From a virus: a stretch of 47,067 nt of DNA. Positions within the stretch are counted from its first letter, which is position 1. Each line of letters starts with the position of its first letter. The translations under genes and the position numbers were made by a program. Positions 25,900 to 33,429 of the stretch are shown here, in pieces. The stretch spans positions 1 through 47,067 of the IMG/VR virus record IMGVR_UViG_3300044832_000093, one strand, 5' to 3'. A model generated the notes under the pieces. The model was not told where the DNA came from. It did not search any database and saw only the letters and a list, made by a program, of their open reading frames with translations.

Positions 25900-27516
25900 T
25901 CAATAATACCCTCCCTCAGAGCAAACCGGCTCTCCTTCATCGATGTAAAAGCAATTGGAGAGCGCCATATAGCGCAAGCAATCGATCGGGTCTTTACAAG
26001 CCCCGGTTTTGCCATCCTCGCCCGTCCATTCCTTAAGGGAGTAGATGGTGTTGGTGCAATTCTCGCTGACGTAGAGGTTAGGGACGTTGGTGTAGTCATC
26101 CGGAGCGGCCTCGCGGTTATAGAACAGAAGGGAGTTGATCAGGTCGACGCCTTCCTCGATTTCCTTCCCCGCGGCGGTCAGAAAGAACATCCCGGCCTTG
26201 GCACACTCCTCTATGAGGGAGGTTTGGTGTTCTCGGGTTTGAAGGGGGGCGTTGGCATAGCGGGAATCCATGAGACGATTAACAATCGGCTCCCCATCCT
26301 CAACACGAAGGATTTCTTTGATATAAGCGTCCACACCAAACCCCAAGGCTTCTTGAGCTTGCCCCTTATGTCCATCCGGACGACGCCCATCAGGTTCGGC
26401 CCAGGGTCCTGGAGTTCCGAATCCAGGGATGGGGATAAATTCACTCGGCCACTCTCGGTAGACATATTTTCGTCCTAGAACATCGACAGCCACCCAAATC
26501 ATGAACCAGTTTCGTCCGGGACAAGGGTCAATGTAGAGCCATCTTGAAACTTTATCTTTTGGGATTCGATCAGGTTGTAAAACGTGAACAGATTCGTTGA
26601 AAAGCGGGAAGCGAGCAGTTCTGGCTTTAGTAGGTTCGCCATAAGCTCGGCAGAGGATATCTGACCGGCTCGCTCCGTCGAGCGTTCGCATGAGATTTTC
26701 ATACGGGAAGTACAAGTTGTTTTTGGAGACGAAATTGACGATTCTAGCTTTCTTATAGACGGGTTTCCGGACCAAAGGGAGCTTTTCACCCTTCAGGAGT
26801 TCGGCGCGGTGGGTTTCGACCGTTTTTGCTCCCTGGAGGTACATTTTGACCGTCGCTGAGTAGCCCTCAACCGGTGTAAACGTGATGACAAGCTTTCCGT
26901 GCTTGTCCATGAGCCGGTAACGCAGTGTTTCGATCCAATCCGACGGCACCAGCTCATCACACCACGCATAGTCGATCATTCCTCCTTCTATAACGTCCCG
27001 ATCCTGCTCGTAATTCTTGAACCAGCACTGGGAACCGTTCGGAAGGACGAAAGTCTGCTCGGTGAAGCCGTTTTTCTGGCTGTAGTGAACGTTGTGGACC
27101 TTCGATTGATGGTTATAGCGCCATTCCTTCGGGAAAAACTGCCAAATCAACGGCTGCTGCATCGATCGGCTGTTTTCCCGGTTGGTATGGAAACACCAGA
27201 CCATAGAATTCGGCGTTTCGACGAGAACACGCATGGCTTTCCATGCCGCATAGGTGGATTTGGAGGATCTGTTGCCCCCGAGGACGAGAAGTTCGTCTAC
27301 GCCCGGCTGATTGATCTGGCTTTCGGCGAGTTTCCATGATTCTAGAACGTAAACCCCACGGTACGGATCATCTTTTTCCAGCCGAATCTGATCTTCACGA
27401 TGTTTTAGAAACTGAAAAACCTCCTGATCGTTGGCTTTCAGCCGCTCGATGACCCAATCCAGATCCCGGATCTTATAAACGGGATGAATTGGAGTGAAAT
27501 TTTCTAGGGAGACCAC
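25900..27516 (-). CDS. terL: Terminase large subunit
   Basis: 538 residues. The ATPase domain has a Walker A motif G-G-N-R-S-S-K-S-T at residues 80-88, the form typical of terminases, and a Walker B motif MIDYAWCDE at 180-188, followed by the coupling segment ITFTPVEG near 212. The RNase H-like nuclease domain begins near residue 326 with LYIDPC (first catalytic Asp), and a later Asp/Glu-containing segment completes it. The enzyme cuts concatemeric DNA and pumps it into the procapsid through the portal. It is expressed with the head genes that follow it. Confidence 0.92.
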   Translation of the reverse strand: MVSLENFTPIHPVYKIRDLDWVIERLKANDQEVFQFLKHREDQIRLEKDDPYRGVYVLESWKLAESQINQPGVDELLVLGGNRSSKSTYAAWKAMRVLVETPNSMVWCFHTNRENSRSMQQPLIWQFFPKEWRYNHQSKVHNVHYSQKNGFTEQTFVLPNGSQCWFKNYEQDRDVIEGGMIDYAWCDELVPSDWIETLRYRLMDKHGKLVITFTPVEGYSATVKMYLQGAKTVETHRAELLKGEKLPLVRKPVYKKARIVNFVSKNNLYFPYENLMRTLDGASRSDILCRAYGEPTKARTARFPLFNESVHVLQPDRIPKDKVSRWLYIDPCPGRNWFMIWVAVDVLGRKYVYREWPSEFIPIPGFGTPGPWAEPDGRRPDGHKGQAQEALGFGVDAYIKEILRVEDGEPIVNRLMDSRYANAPLQTREHQTSLIEECAKAGMFFLTAAGKEIEEGVDLINSLLFYNREAAPDDYTNVPNLYVSENCTNTIYSLKEWTGEDGKTGACKDPIDCLRYMALSNCFYIDEGEPVCSEGGYY

Positions 27517-27522
27517 CCCTTG

Positions 27523-28578
27523 TTAATCCGCAGTTGGCGGATTGGCAACGACCCAAGTCCGCAAGGTGGCTTGACTAGGTTTAGTGGCTTCCTCGGCGGT
27601 AAGTTTCGCATTCCAGGCGTTGAAAGTCGGCGAGGGAGTGGGCGCGGGAGTCGGGGTCGAAGAGGCTCCAGCATTCAAGGTCGCGTAGAAACTCCATTGT
27701 GACCCATCTCCAAACTGCCCCGCGGTCGGGAAAGCGGGAGGCATGGCGCTAAAGGTATAGGCGACGATTCTATTCCCCGGCGGGACAGCCTGCTTGACAA
27801 ACCCAAGCGTGTTAGAGCTGGGCAGATAGGCCAGCCAGTAAGTCCCGGCCTGGAGAAGGAGAGGGGCCGAGACGTTCACGGTATTCCAGCCAATAACAGG
27901 AGTAAAGGCAGGCGTTGAAGCTAAAAGCTGTGCCGGAGTGGTCGCCGAACCTGAGTAAATTCCCAAACGCAGTTGCCCGCTGGCTATGGTGACATAAAAA
28001 GAGAGAGATTGAATCGTGGCGGCCTGACTCAAAACACACTCACTGGCCAACAACAAGTTCGCGTTCGAGTTATCGGGGGTGGTGAAAACCGCCGAATTTC
28101 CAATCAGGATAGCTCCCGGCGTCGGGCTTGGCGTTGGCGTTGGAGTTGGAGTTGGAACAGGGGTTGGAGTCGGCGTAGGGACGGGGCTTGGAGTCGGCGT
28201 AGGACTTGGGCTCGGTACAGGAGTGGGCGTCGGGCTAGGAGTTGGGGTAGCAGTGGGAGTAGGACTTGGCGGAGTAGGAGTTGGCGTGGGGATAGCGGCA
28301 GAGACTTCATTGGAGTTGGGGCTTTCCACATTGGAAGCATTATAGGCGCGGAGGGCGAAGAAGTAGGTAATCCCAGGGGAAAGCCCGGCGGAGACCGTAG
28401 CCGTGGAACTGGCAAGGCCGGGTACGTTCAAAACCTGAGTGTACTGGCCGCTGGAGGTGCCATAATGCAAGTTGTACCCGATGACGGCGGGGTCAGTTTC
28501 GGCAGTCCAAGCCAAGCTGACGCTTTGAGGTTTAACCGGAACAACAAAGGCAAAAATTAAGACAAAGAGAAGTTTCAA
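27523..28578 (-). CDS. Secreted Fn3 / Pro-Thr-linker protein
   Basis: 351 residues. A signal-peptide-like start ([20 protein letters not shown]) is followed by a fibronectin type III domain of about 80 residues ([20 protein letters not shown], then [12 protein letters not shown]), a linker of about 60 residues made only of Thr, Pro, Ser, Val and Ala, and a C-terminal beta domain with several Trp and Tyr. Fn3 domains joined by Pro/Thr linkers are typical of secreted glycan-binding proteins. The signal peptide suggests export from the infected cell or lysogen, unlike a normal virion protein. It lies between the large and small terminase genes. It could be a cell-surface-binding or exclusion protein; function inferred. 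Confidence 0.6.
   Translation of the reverse strand: MKLLFVLIFAFVVPVKPQSVSLAWTAETDPAVIGYNLHYGTSSGQYTQVLNVPGLASSTATVSAGLSPGITYFFALRAYNASNVESPNSNEVSAAIPTPTPTPPSPTPTATPTPSPTPTPVPSPSPTPTPSPVPTPTPTPVPTPTPTPTPSPTPGAILIGNSAVFTTPDNSNANLLLASECVLSQAATIQSLSFYVTIASGQLRLGIYSGSATTPAQLLASTPAFTPVIGWNTVNVSAPLLLQAGTYWLAYLPSSNTLGFVKQAVPPGNRIVAYTFSAMPPAFPTAGQFGDGSQWSFYATLNAGASSTPTPAPTPSPTFNAWNAKLTAEEATKPSQATLRTWVVANPPTAD
28110..28290 (-). repeat. Short tandem repeats encoding a Pro/Thr/Ser linker
   Basis: A stretch of repeats built on GTTGGAGTTGG and GTCGGCGTAGG on the plus strand encodes the Pro-Thr/Pro-Ser linker of the secreted Fn3 protein. Such sequences change length easily, so copy number may differ between relatives. 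Confidence 0.8.
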
Positions 28579-28814
28579 TCCTCATCCCCCTCCCGCCGGG
28601 CTATAGCGGCATTGACCCACATGACTGCTTCCTCCAGTTTTCCAATCGCCAAACTCTGTTCACGAGACGGAGGAGATATGCTGGAGATGAGGCGAGCAAA
28701 CGCATTTGCCGCATTTCTAATCGCCTCATACTTCTCAGGCTGGCCGGATCGCGGGGGATGGTAGGTGAAACGGAGATCGATCTCATCGGATTCTAGAAAA
28801 TAGGGAGAATTCAT
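28575..28814 (-). CDS. Acb2-like anti-CBASS protein (Acb2/Tad1 hairpin family)
   Basis: 79 residues. The sequence reads F-T-Y-H-P-P near residue 16, then [10 protein letters not shown], then [10 protein letters not shown], then [17 protein letters not shown]. This order is the hallmark, as I know it, of the Acb2/Tad1-type small phage proteins. Acb2 is a helical hairpin that assembles as a hexamer and sequesters cyclic di- and trinucleotides, blocking CBASS immunity. Length and motif order fit the family. The gene overlaps both neighbours by 4 bases (ATGA), so it is expressed with the virion genes rather than as an early gene. Family assignment is good from motifs; ligand binding is untested here. 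Confidence 0.75.
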   Translation of the reverse strand: MNSPYFLESDEIDLRFTYHPPRSGQPEKYEAIRNAANAFARLISSISPPSREQSLAIGKLEEAVMWVNAAIARREGDED

Positions 28815-29233
28815 GGATTATCGAGGGTGAAGGCGATCCGGACGCAGCACTCCAGCAGCTTGGCCTGAGTGTTGGCGGGAGTGTAGAGGGTAGCGGCGGC
28901 GGCCCAAAAGACGGAGCCTCCTGGAGGAACCTTGTAGTAATCCGCCGGAGACTCCCATTTAAGGGTGCAATCATCAGCTAACGTCGTGTTCTCGTTGAGA
29001 ATCTGAGTCGCGCCTCCAGGCCAGACCGGATCATCGGTCCAGACATTGACGCTGAAATCGTGACCGCCGATGCCGCCTTGCACTCCCATCAGGACCCAGC
29101 ACCGCTTGATGAAAATATCGTGCCCAGTCGCATTGACCCAGGACAACTGGCCAGTGTTGTACTGCCAGGACTGGTTGGGACCAGCAGTGCCTTTAACGTC
29201 TCCAACTACCGCGGTATGGAGCTGGCCGGGCAT
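28811..29233 (-). CDS. Small beta-rich structural protein
   Basis: 140 residues, rich in Gly, Thr, Trp and Asn. It begins PGQLHTAVVGDVKG; Y-K-V-P-P-G-G-S-V-F-W-A-A-A lies near the end. Composition suits a compact beta sandwich such as a decoration protein. It shares its first base with the stop of the gene before it and overlaps the Acb2-like gene by 4 bases. Function unknown. Confidence 0.55.
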   Translation of the reverse strand: MPGQLHTAVVGDVKGTAGPNQSWQYNTGQLSWVNATGHDIFIKRCWVLMGVQGGIGGHDFSVNVWTDDPVWPGGATQILNENTTLADDCTLKWESPADYYKVPPGGSVFWAAAATLYTPANTQAKLLECCVRIAFTLDNP

Positions 29234-29643
29234 CAGTACCGCCCGCGAAAACGTGGTAGTGGCCCGTTCAGATACCAGACGGGAGCGGTCCCAGGAGCAG
29301 TATCGCGGAAGGCGCGGACAACCATCCCGCGGACGAAATTGGATGGGTCGCGGACGAAAACGCTGATCCGGTCGTGACGGCCTTGGATGCCAATGAAGAT
29401 GAGACGGGGATTGGAGACTCCAGTACCGAGGAAGACACCTTCAACATACTCGCGGCCTGGATATTCGGGAGGAGGAGGGGATTGGGGCTCATTGTAGGGC
29501 TTTCCGGAGAGAGTGAGACCGGGAAGGCTAGCCTCCGGGGCCACCGCGGAAGGAGGCTTGGGCTTATTCTGAGAGGCGAGCAGGCGGGACTGCCATTGCT
29601 TCCAATTCTCGTTCCGGTCCCGCTTCATGGTTCCAGTCGCCAT
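29233..29643 (-). CDS. Hypothetical protein at the head of the accessory block
   Basis: 136 residues from the ATG at 29643 (ATGTMKRDRNENWKQWQSRL). The open frame extends to a TTG at 29670 but the ATG gives a normal start. The N-terminal half is polar and Pro-rich (a run of Pro near residue 66), and the second half has beta-like segments (PRLIFIGIQGRHDRISVFVR). It shares the last base with the start of the next gene. No family recognised. Confidence 0.5.
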   Translation of the reverse strand: MATGTMKRDRNENWKQWQSRLLASQNKPKPPSAVAPEASLPGLTLSGKPYNEPQSPPPPEYPGREYVEGVFLGTGVSNPRLIFIGIQGRHDRISVFVRDPSNFVRGMVVRAFRDTAPGTAPVWYLNGPLPRFRGRY

Positions 29644-30041
29644 TACCAGGAGGATACGGGAAGGTGACAAGAAGTCAACGGGCGGTACAGTGGCCGGAAT
29701 GGGCAGAGATCAGGAAGCCAGAAAGAATCGGGAAGAGATGACGGCCAAGCGCATTAACATGCTCGGATGGAGATTCTTCCAGCCTTGGACGAGGACAGAG
29801 CTGACATTCGCCCAGTCGAAGTACGAGAGGAAGATCCGGTTTTGGAAGGAGAGGACGTTGTGAAAATTTTGTTTACACGTCAACCGGTGAGGGGTGGTCA
29901 CCACCCCAGAATCGGGACACCCCCTCCCCCCTCTTTTACGCACGTTTTTACGTTTTTAGCAGATTAGCAATCTGCTGTGGTTTCATAGGGAGATCATGTT
30001 CTAGAAGTGGCATGATCGTGGCATGTTTGTGCGCCCGCGCA
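29644..30041. other. 398-bp gap between small terminase and accessory block
   Basis: No convincing minus-strand gene is seen here. It contains a 17-bp near-palindrome GGGGTGGTCACCACCCC (29891-29907) and a perfect 8-bp inverted repeat AGCAGATT-agc-AATCTGCT (29958-29976) directly after a T-rich stretch. Two direct copies of GTGGCATG stand 11 bp apart (30007-30014, 30018-30025), and the sequence GTGCGCCCGCGC follows at about 30029. It could hold a promoter or operator for the late operon, or a terminator behind the small terminase. Confidence 0.5.
29699..29863 (+). CDS. Possible small basic protein on the opposite strand
   Basis: 54 residues, rich in Arg, Lys, Glu and Trp (GRDQEARKNREEMTAKRIN onward). 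It lies on the plus strand in the gap of a minus-strand operon, and is followed by a GTG-started frame of 35 residues that overlaps its stop. The composition is more protein-like than the overlapping minus-strand frame, but the ribosome-binding site is weak. Doubtful. Confidence 0.25.
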   Translation: MGRDQEARKNREEMTAKRINMLGWRFFQPWTRTELTFAQSKYERKIRFWKERTL

Positions 30042-30539
30042 TCAAGCAGCCTTATGTACGTCAGAACCCTCACCGATCTCGCGTATCTCTTCGCGGCTAT
30101 CCATGCCCTTGGTGGTGCTCGTGCTCGCTCGTTTCATTCGTTCTAGAATATCAATCAGCTTCTCCTGTGAGATGCCCTTGCTGGTATCAATCCTAGTTGT
30201 TGCTTGGCCTTGCAACAGTTGGCCTTTGTCAATGATGATGCCTAGAGCCAAAGGCAGCTTGTCAATGTGCATATATGGCAGCTCTTTACACATCCGATCA
30301 ATTCCACGGCACGTAAACTCATTGATCTTTCCAATCAGGAATTCTTTGTGAGCTTCCGCTGTTTCTGGATGGTCCGCTCGAATCTTCTGAATGGTAGTAA
30401 TTGGCAATTCAAGCTGTTGGCTAATCGAGTCATCGGTCCAGCCTTTGTAAAGCAGGTAAGCGATGTCAGCCATAACATCAGGCGAGCTGGTCAACTGAAT
30501 CATTTCTTTCGCTATTTCTCGAGGCTTTGGAATTGCCAT
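30042..30539 (-). CDS. terS: Putative terminase small subunit
   Basis: 165 residues from the ATG at 30539 (AIPKPREIAKEMIQL); the frame is open to a TTG at 30578. The N-terminal part reads as a helix-turn-helix (ADIAYLLYKGWTDDSISQQL then ITTIQKIRADHP). The middle, DKLPLALGIIIDKGQLLQGQ followed by A-T-T-R-I-D, is a segment I associate with small terminase oligomerisation regions, and the C-terminus is polar. It is the first gene of the minus-strand operon, before the accessory block and the large terminase. It would recognise the packaging site. A regulator is the alternative, because of the HTH. Confidence 0.6.
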   Translation of the reverse strand: MAIPKPREIAKEMIQLTSSPDVMADIAYLLYKGWTDDSISQQLELPITTIQKIRADHPETAEAHKEFLIGKINEFTCRGIDRMCKELPYMHIDKLPLALGIIIDKGQLLQGQATTRIDTSKGISQEKLIDILERMKRASTSTTKGMDSREEIREIGEGSDVHKAA

Positions 30540-30584
30540 TGTCTGATCAACGGTACACTTCGGCGGGGATATTTTCAAAGGGAG

Positions 30585-30686
30585 AACCAGTGCCCGGGAC
30601 TCGGGTGAAAATCGATTAAGCGATTAGCCCTTGCTGGTCAATTCACCCCTTTCAATCCCGTAAAACCAGTCCCGGGACTCGGGTGG
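30585..30686. repeat. Pair of direct repeats centred on CCCGGGACTCGGGTG
   Basis: AACCAGT followed by CCCGGGACTCGGGTG occurs at 30585-30607 (with one extra G) and 30664-30686. The copies are 79 bp apart, about seven to eight helical turns, and lie upstream of the small terminase gene. They look like a pair of operator sites or a packaging-recognition site. Their ligand is unknown. Confidence 0.7.
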
Positions 30687-30913
30687 AACCAAGATACCTA
30701 AATTGAGACCCTTATTTATATATATATTTTTTTTCTCTCTCTCTCTCTATGAGGTTAATTACTTACATTGCTTCCAAAGCATCCGCTAGAGGGACTGGTT
30801 ATCAACGACTTACGTATGTTAGCATCCTAAGTTTTTAAACCCATATACAGACAATGGATACCCTGCTGGTTCGCTGGTTCTAGAACTATTTTCAACAATC
30901 GTATCCCGAGCCG

Positions 30914-30941
30914 TTGACAGACTGGTTACCTCCTGTATTTT
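30914..30941 (+). promoter_or_regulatory. Promoter P1 for the plus-strand early operon
   Basis: TTGACA (30914-30919), a 16-base spacer and TATTTT (30936-30941), 39 bases before the ATG of the first early gene. The spacer contains GACTGGTTACCTCC, nearly the same as in the promoter at 35247, so the two are probably controlled by one regulator. Confidence 0.7.
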
Positions 30942-30980
30942 ATGGTTCGGTTATTTTTCAACGTTAGTAAATCGCCAAAC

Positions 30981-31118
30981 ATGAAGACCAAGCCTACACC
31001 CAAGCAAATCATCAAAGTAGTCAAGACTGCATTCCCATCCGTTATTGTTCTCGACGGTAAACAAGCCGTAGACGCCCTTGCAATGCGAGATCGTCTCCGG
31101 GCAATGGGCCTTCTCTAA
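30981..31118 (+). CDS. First early gene, small basic protein
   Basis: 45 residues, Lys-rich in the first half (KTKPTPKQIIKVVKTAFPSV) and helical at the end (KQAVDALAMRDRLRAMGLL). It has no Shine-Dalgarno sequence; instead AATCGCCAAAC stands directly before the ATG, a leader motif repeated before other genes of the operon. The leading position after promoter P1 suggests an early host-takeover or regulatory protein. No family recognised. Confidence 0.6.
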   Translation: MKTKPTPKQIIKVVKTAFPSVIVLDGKQAVDALAMRDRLRAMGLL

Positions 31119-31145
31119 ATCGCCAACCAACAAAACCTAATCACC

Positions 31146-31157
31146 TAAATCGCCAAA
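31146..31157 (+). promoter_or_regulatory. Leader motif TAAATCGCCAAA before a start codon
   Basis: The sequence CTAAATCGCCAAA directly precedes the ATG at 31158. The same core stands before the ATGs at 30981 and 33319 and once more at about 31115-31125. No Shine-Dalgarno sequence is present at these genes, so the motif may take its place or bind a regulator. Confidence 0.6.
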
Positions 31158-32342
31158 ATGGAAAACATCAACGTTATCGACGAAACGACTTTCACGGAAT
31201 TCGGACAGCCTTACACTCGTGAATTTCTTGAGCCAATGTCCGTCTCCCAACTGAAAAAATTAGCTCAAGAGACTGCCTCGGCTCTCAAGCATCGCTCAAG
31301 CTGGATAGCGACCACCAATAAATCTGCCCTAGTTGACTATCTGGTCACTGGCCAGCTTCCCGTCTCCGGCTCGCTCCCCACAAATGGCCAGCAAACGCCT
31401 AGCTTGGCGCAGTACGACCTTGCGAGCGTAATGGCAGCATCTATCGCTCCCTTTTTAGCCGATAGGCTAAAAACGGCTGTGGATGAGGAAACCGTTGATC
31501 GAATCGTCAATGATCGGGTCTCTGGTCTGCTTGATACGGTTCAAACCATGTTGGATGGGGTTTCGGTCCCTCGCACGGTCGAAGTTCTTCGGCTGGACAA
31601 CACCAAGATCAACGTCGGTTTGCAGCACAAACAGTTTGACGAGCTGCTGGCTTATGTCAGCCAGCGGAAGAACGTCTACTTGGTGGGTCCAGCCGCATCG
31701 GGAAAAACGCAAGCAGCCGAAAACGTCGCCGAAGCCCTTGGATTGGAATTTAGCTCGATCTCGGTTTGCAGCCAGACGCCAATCTCCGCTCTCTTCGGTT
31801 TCATGAATGCGGTTGGTGCTTATGTGCCGACTGAATTCCGCAAGCGCTTCGAATTCGGCGGGGTCTTCCTCTGTGACGAATTCGACAATGGGAACGCCAA
31901 CACGTGCGCTGCGCTGAACCAAGCAACGGCTAACGGTTGCTGCGGGTTTCCCGATGGAATGGTTGCCAAGCACGCCGATTTTATCTGCATCGCGGCGGGC
32001 AACACGTTCGGCAACGGCGCTGACCGTCAATACGTTGGCCGTAATCAGTTGGATGCGGCTACCCTTGATCGTTTTGTTTTCCTCGATTGGGAATATGACG
32101 AACAGTTGGAAACGGCGATCTGTGATGCGCAAGGGTTCCCATCCGATTGGACGAAGTACGTCCAGCAGGTAAGGGCTTCGGTGGCTTCCCTGAAACTTCG
32201 CCATGTGGTCAGTGTGCGAGCCAGCTTAATCGGTGGCCAGATGATCAAAGCGGGGGTCTCCCGTTCTAGAATCGAAAAGACCGTTCTCTGGAAGGGTTTA
32301 TCAAACGACGAAATTTCCAAGGTTGTTTCTAACTTGAGGTAA
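31158..32342 (+). CDS. AAA+ ATPase, CobS/MoxR-like
   Basis: 394 residues. The AAA+ core runs from about residue 155 with Walker A GPAASGKT at 177-184, Walker B GVFLCDEFD around 235-243, sensor 1 in CIAAGNTFG near 280 and an Arg-containing DATLDRF near 300. This is the pattern of the CobS and MoxR branch of AAA+ ATPases. The first 150 residues carry a SAP-like helical piece (SVSQLKKLAQ then SALVDYLVTG) and a coiled stretch. MoxR-type ATPases work with a partner carrying a von Willebrand A-like domain and remodel target proteins. The next gene, 5 bases on, is probably that partner. The role in phage is unknown. Confidence 0.85.
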   Translation: MENINVIDETTFTEFGQPYTREFLEPMSVSQLKKLAQETASALKHRSSWIATTNKSALVDYLVTGQLPVSGSLPTNGQQTPSLAQYDLASVMAASIAPFLADRLKTAVDEETVDRIVNDRVSGLLDTVQTMLDGVSVPRTVEVLRLDNTKINVGLQHKQFDELLAYVSQRKNVYLVGPAASGKTQAAENVAEALGLEFSSISVCSQTPISALFGFMNAVGAYVPTEFRKRFEFGGVFLCDEFDNGNANTCAALNQATANGCCGFPDGMVAKHADFICIAAGNTFGNGADRQYVGRNQLDAATLDRFVFLDWEYDEQLETAICDAQGFPSDWTKYVQQVRASVASLKLRHVVSVRASLIGGQMIKAGVSRSRIEKTVLWKGLSNDEISKVVSNLR

Positions 32343-32346
32343 TTTT

Positions 32347-33228
32347 ATGGCAAGACGCAAAGCTTTCCATCTTGAAGACACTCCGGGCTCGCGGCATTAC
32401 GAGCACCATCTGACCTATTCCGAATATCTGGAACAAGCTCTTTATGGCGAACCAAGGGGAGGGTCTAAATCGATGGGTGCCCGACGTTCCCGGGAGACCG
32501 GGGACTCTGGTTGGGCGGGAACCAATACTTGGGAGGAAGCTGCCAAGCTGGCAACGGAAGGATGGCCAGAAGGTCGGGAGTTCATCGGTAAGATCGTCGA
32601 CCAGATTGACAACGTGACAGCCAAGTTCGTCACCTTGCCAGCACCTTACAATGATGTCTCCGGAGACTACGTAGACGTTGGAGCCTATCTGGAAGGTATC
32701 CCGGAGAACATGGTGCGATGGGAAGAGCAGGAATCGCCAAAGCGGGTGGTTCGTATCCTCTATACCGCGGGATGCTCTGGATCGGTTTCAAAGGAGGCTA
32801 TTCGCTGGAAGGGAGCCACCACCTTAGCTCTAATCGATCGGTTGGAAGCGCAAGGGATACGCGTTGAACTCGATGTTGCTTGGTCAGATGGCGACGATAT
32901 CAAAGGCAATGAGAAAAGCATCTGGACTACCTACGTTACGTTCAAATCCGCCTCCGATGCTCTTCACTTGGACACCTTGGCCTTTCATCTGGCCAACGCT
33001 GCCAGCATGAGGAGGATTCAATTCTCTTACCGTGAGACCCTTTCGAAAGAGGAGGTCAACAAGTTTGGCTTCCATTCGTCAGGAGGATACGGTTACTCCC
33101 GCCGGGCGACAGGGGAAGGATACGATTTGATAATTCCCGAGCTTTACCTTGCCACTGTCGAAGACTCAGTACGGGAAATCGAAAAAATGTTCGATGTCAT
33201 CTGCGGAGAAAAATTGACCGTTGATTAG
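32347..33228 (+). CDS. Probable partner of the AAA+ ATPase (DUF7192-like)
   Basis: 293 residues. The N-terminal third is polar (RRKAFHLEDTPGSRHYEHHL), followed by a helical WEEAAKLATEGWPEGREFIG segment that recurs in phage proteins paired with CobS-like ATPases. The second half has RVVRILYTAGCSGSVSKEAI, alternating with strands (RVELDVAWSDGDD), which fits a divergent von Willebrand A or related Rossmann domain without a perfect D-x-S-x-S motif. It lies 4 bases downstream of the ATPase. I take the two as one functional unit; the mechanism is unknown. Confidence 0.65.
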   Translation: MARRKAFHLEDTPGSRHYEHHLTYSEYLEQALYGEPRGGSKSMGARRSRETGDSGWAGTNTWEEAAKLATEGWPEGREFIGKIVDQIDNVTAKFVTLPAPYNDVSGDYVDVGAYLEGIPENMVRWEEQESPKRVVRILYTAGCSGSVSKEAIRWKGATTLALIDRLEAQGIRVELDVAWSDGDDIKGNEKSIWTTYVTFKSASDALHLDTLAFHLANAASMRRIQFSYRETLSKEEVNKFGFHSSGGYGYSRRATGEGYDLIIPELYLATVEDSVREIEKMFDVICGEKLTVD

Positions 33229-33241
33229 CTCGGCCACCGAG

Positions 33242-33265
33242 CGGGCGAAGCCACCTAATCGCCCG
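33242..33265 (+). terminator. Hairpin after the ATPase pair
   Basis: CGGGCGA (33242-33248) and TCGCCCG (33259-33265) form a perfect 7-bp stem with a 10-base loop, starting 14 bases after the stop. There is no T-run behind it, so it may attenuate transcription or protect RNA rather than terminate. Confidence 0.35.
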
Positions 33266-33318
33266 TTCTAGGCTGGATTAACCAGCAACCTATACAATGC
33301 ACCTACCTAATCGCCAAA

Positions 33319-33429
33319 ATGAAACCCCGCCCTCAATCTCAGTTTAAGCCTGTACTACATCGGGTAGTCGGTTCGGCTCTGTTCAATCGTCAATCCAAGT
33401 TCGCCACTAAGGGACTAAAAGCCAAATGA
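33319..33429 (+). CDS. Very small basic protein
   Basis: 36 residues, with ten Lys/Arg residues (KPRPQSQFKPVLHRVVGSAL). It is preceded by the leader motif CCTAATCGCCAAA directly at the ATG and followed by an ATGA overlap. It opens a run of five small genes. Function unknown. Confidence 0.5.
   Translation: MKPRPQSQFKPVLHRVVGSALFNRQSKFATKGLKAK

Larger units (their letters stand above)
30540..30980. other. Divergent control region
   Basis: This 441-bp gap separates the minus-strand late half from the plus-strand early half. It holds two direct repeats (30585-30607, 30664-30686), a TATA/T-rich and CT-rich tract (about 30717-30748), a 17-base word shared with the attP flank (30800-30816), one TTCTAGAA palindrome (30878-30885) and a strong plus-strand promoter (30914-30941). 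I see no convincing gene; a 29-codon frame from the ATG at about 30749 has no other support. Confidence 0.7.

Noticed and set aside
27973-28560. 195-residue plus-strand frame and a Gly/Val-repeat frame across the Pro/Thr linker
   Set aside because: Both come from the short repeats of the linker. The minus-strand frame has a signal peptide and an Fn3 domain.
30749-30838. 29-codon frame in the control region
   Set aside because: It has no ribosome-binding site, lies in repeat-rich DNA, and its product has no protein-like pattern.
31467-32204. 245-residue minus-strand frame inside the AAA+ gene
   Set aside because: The plus-strand frame has all AAA+ motifs, so the other is a shadow.
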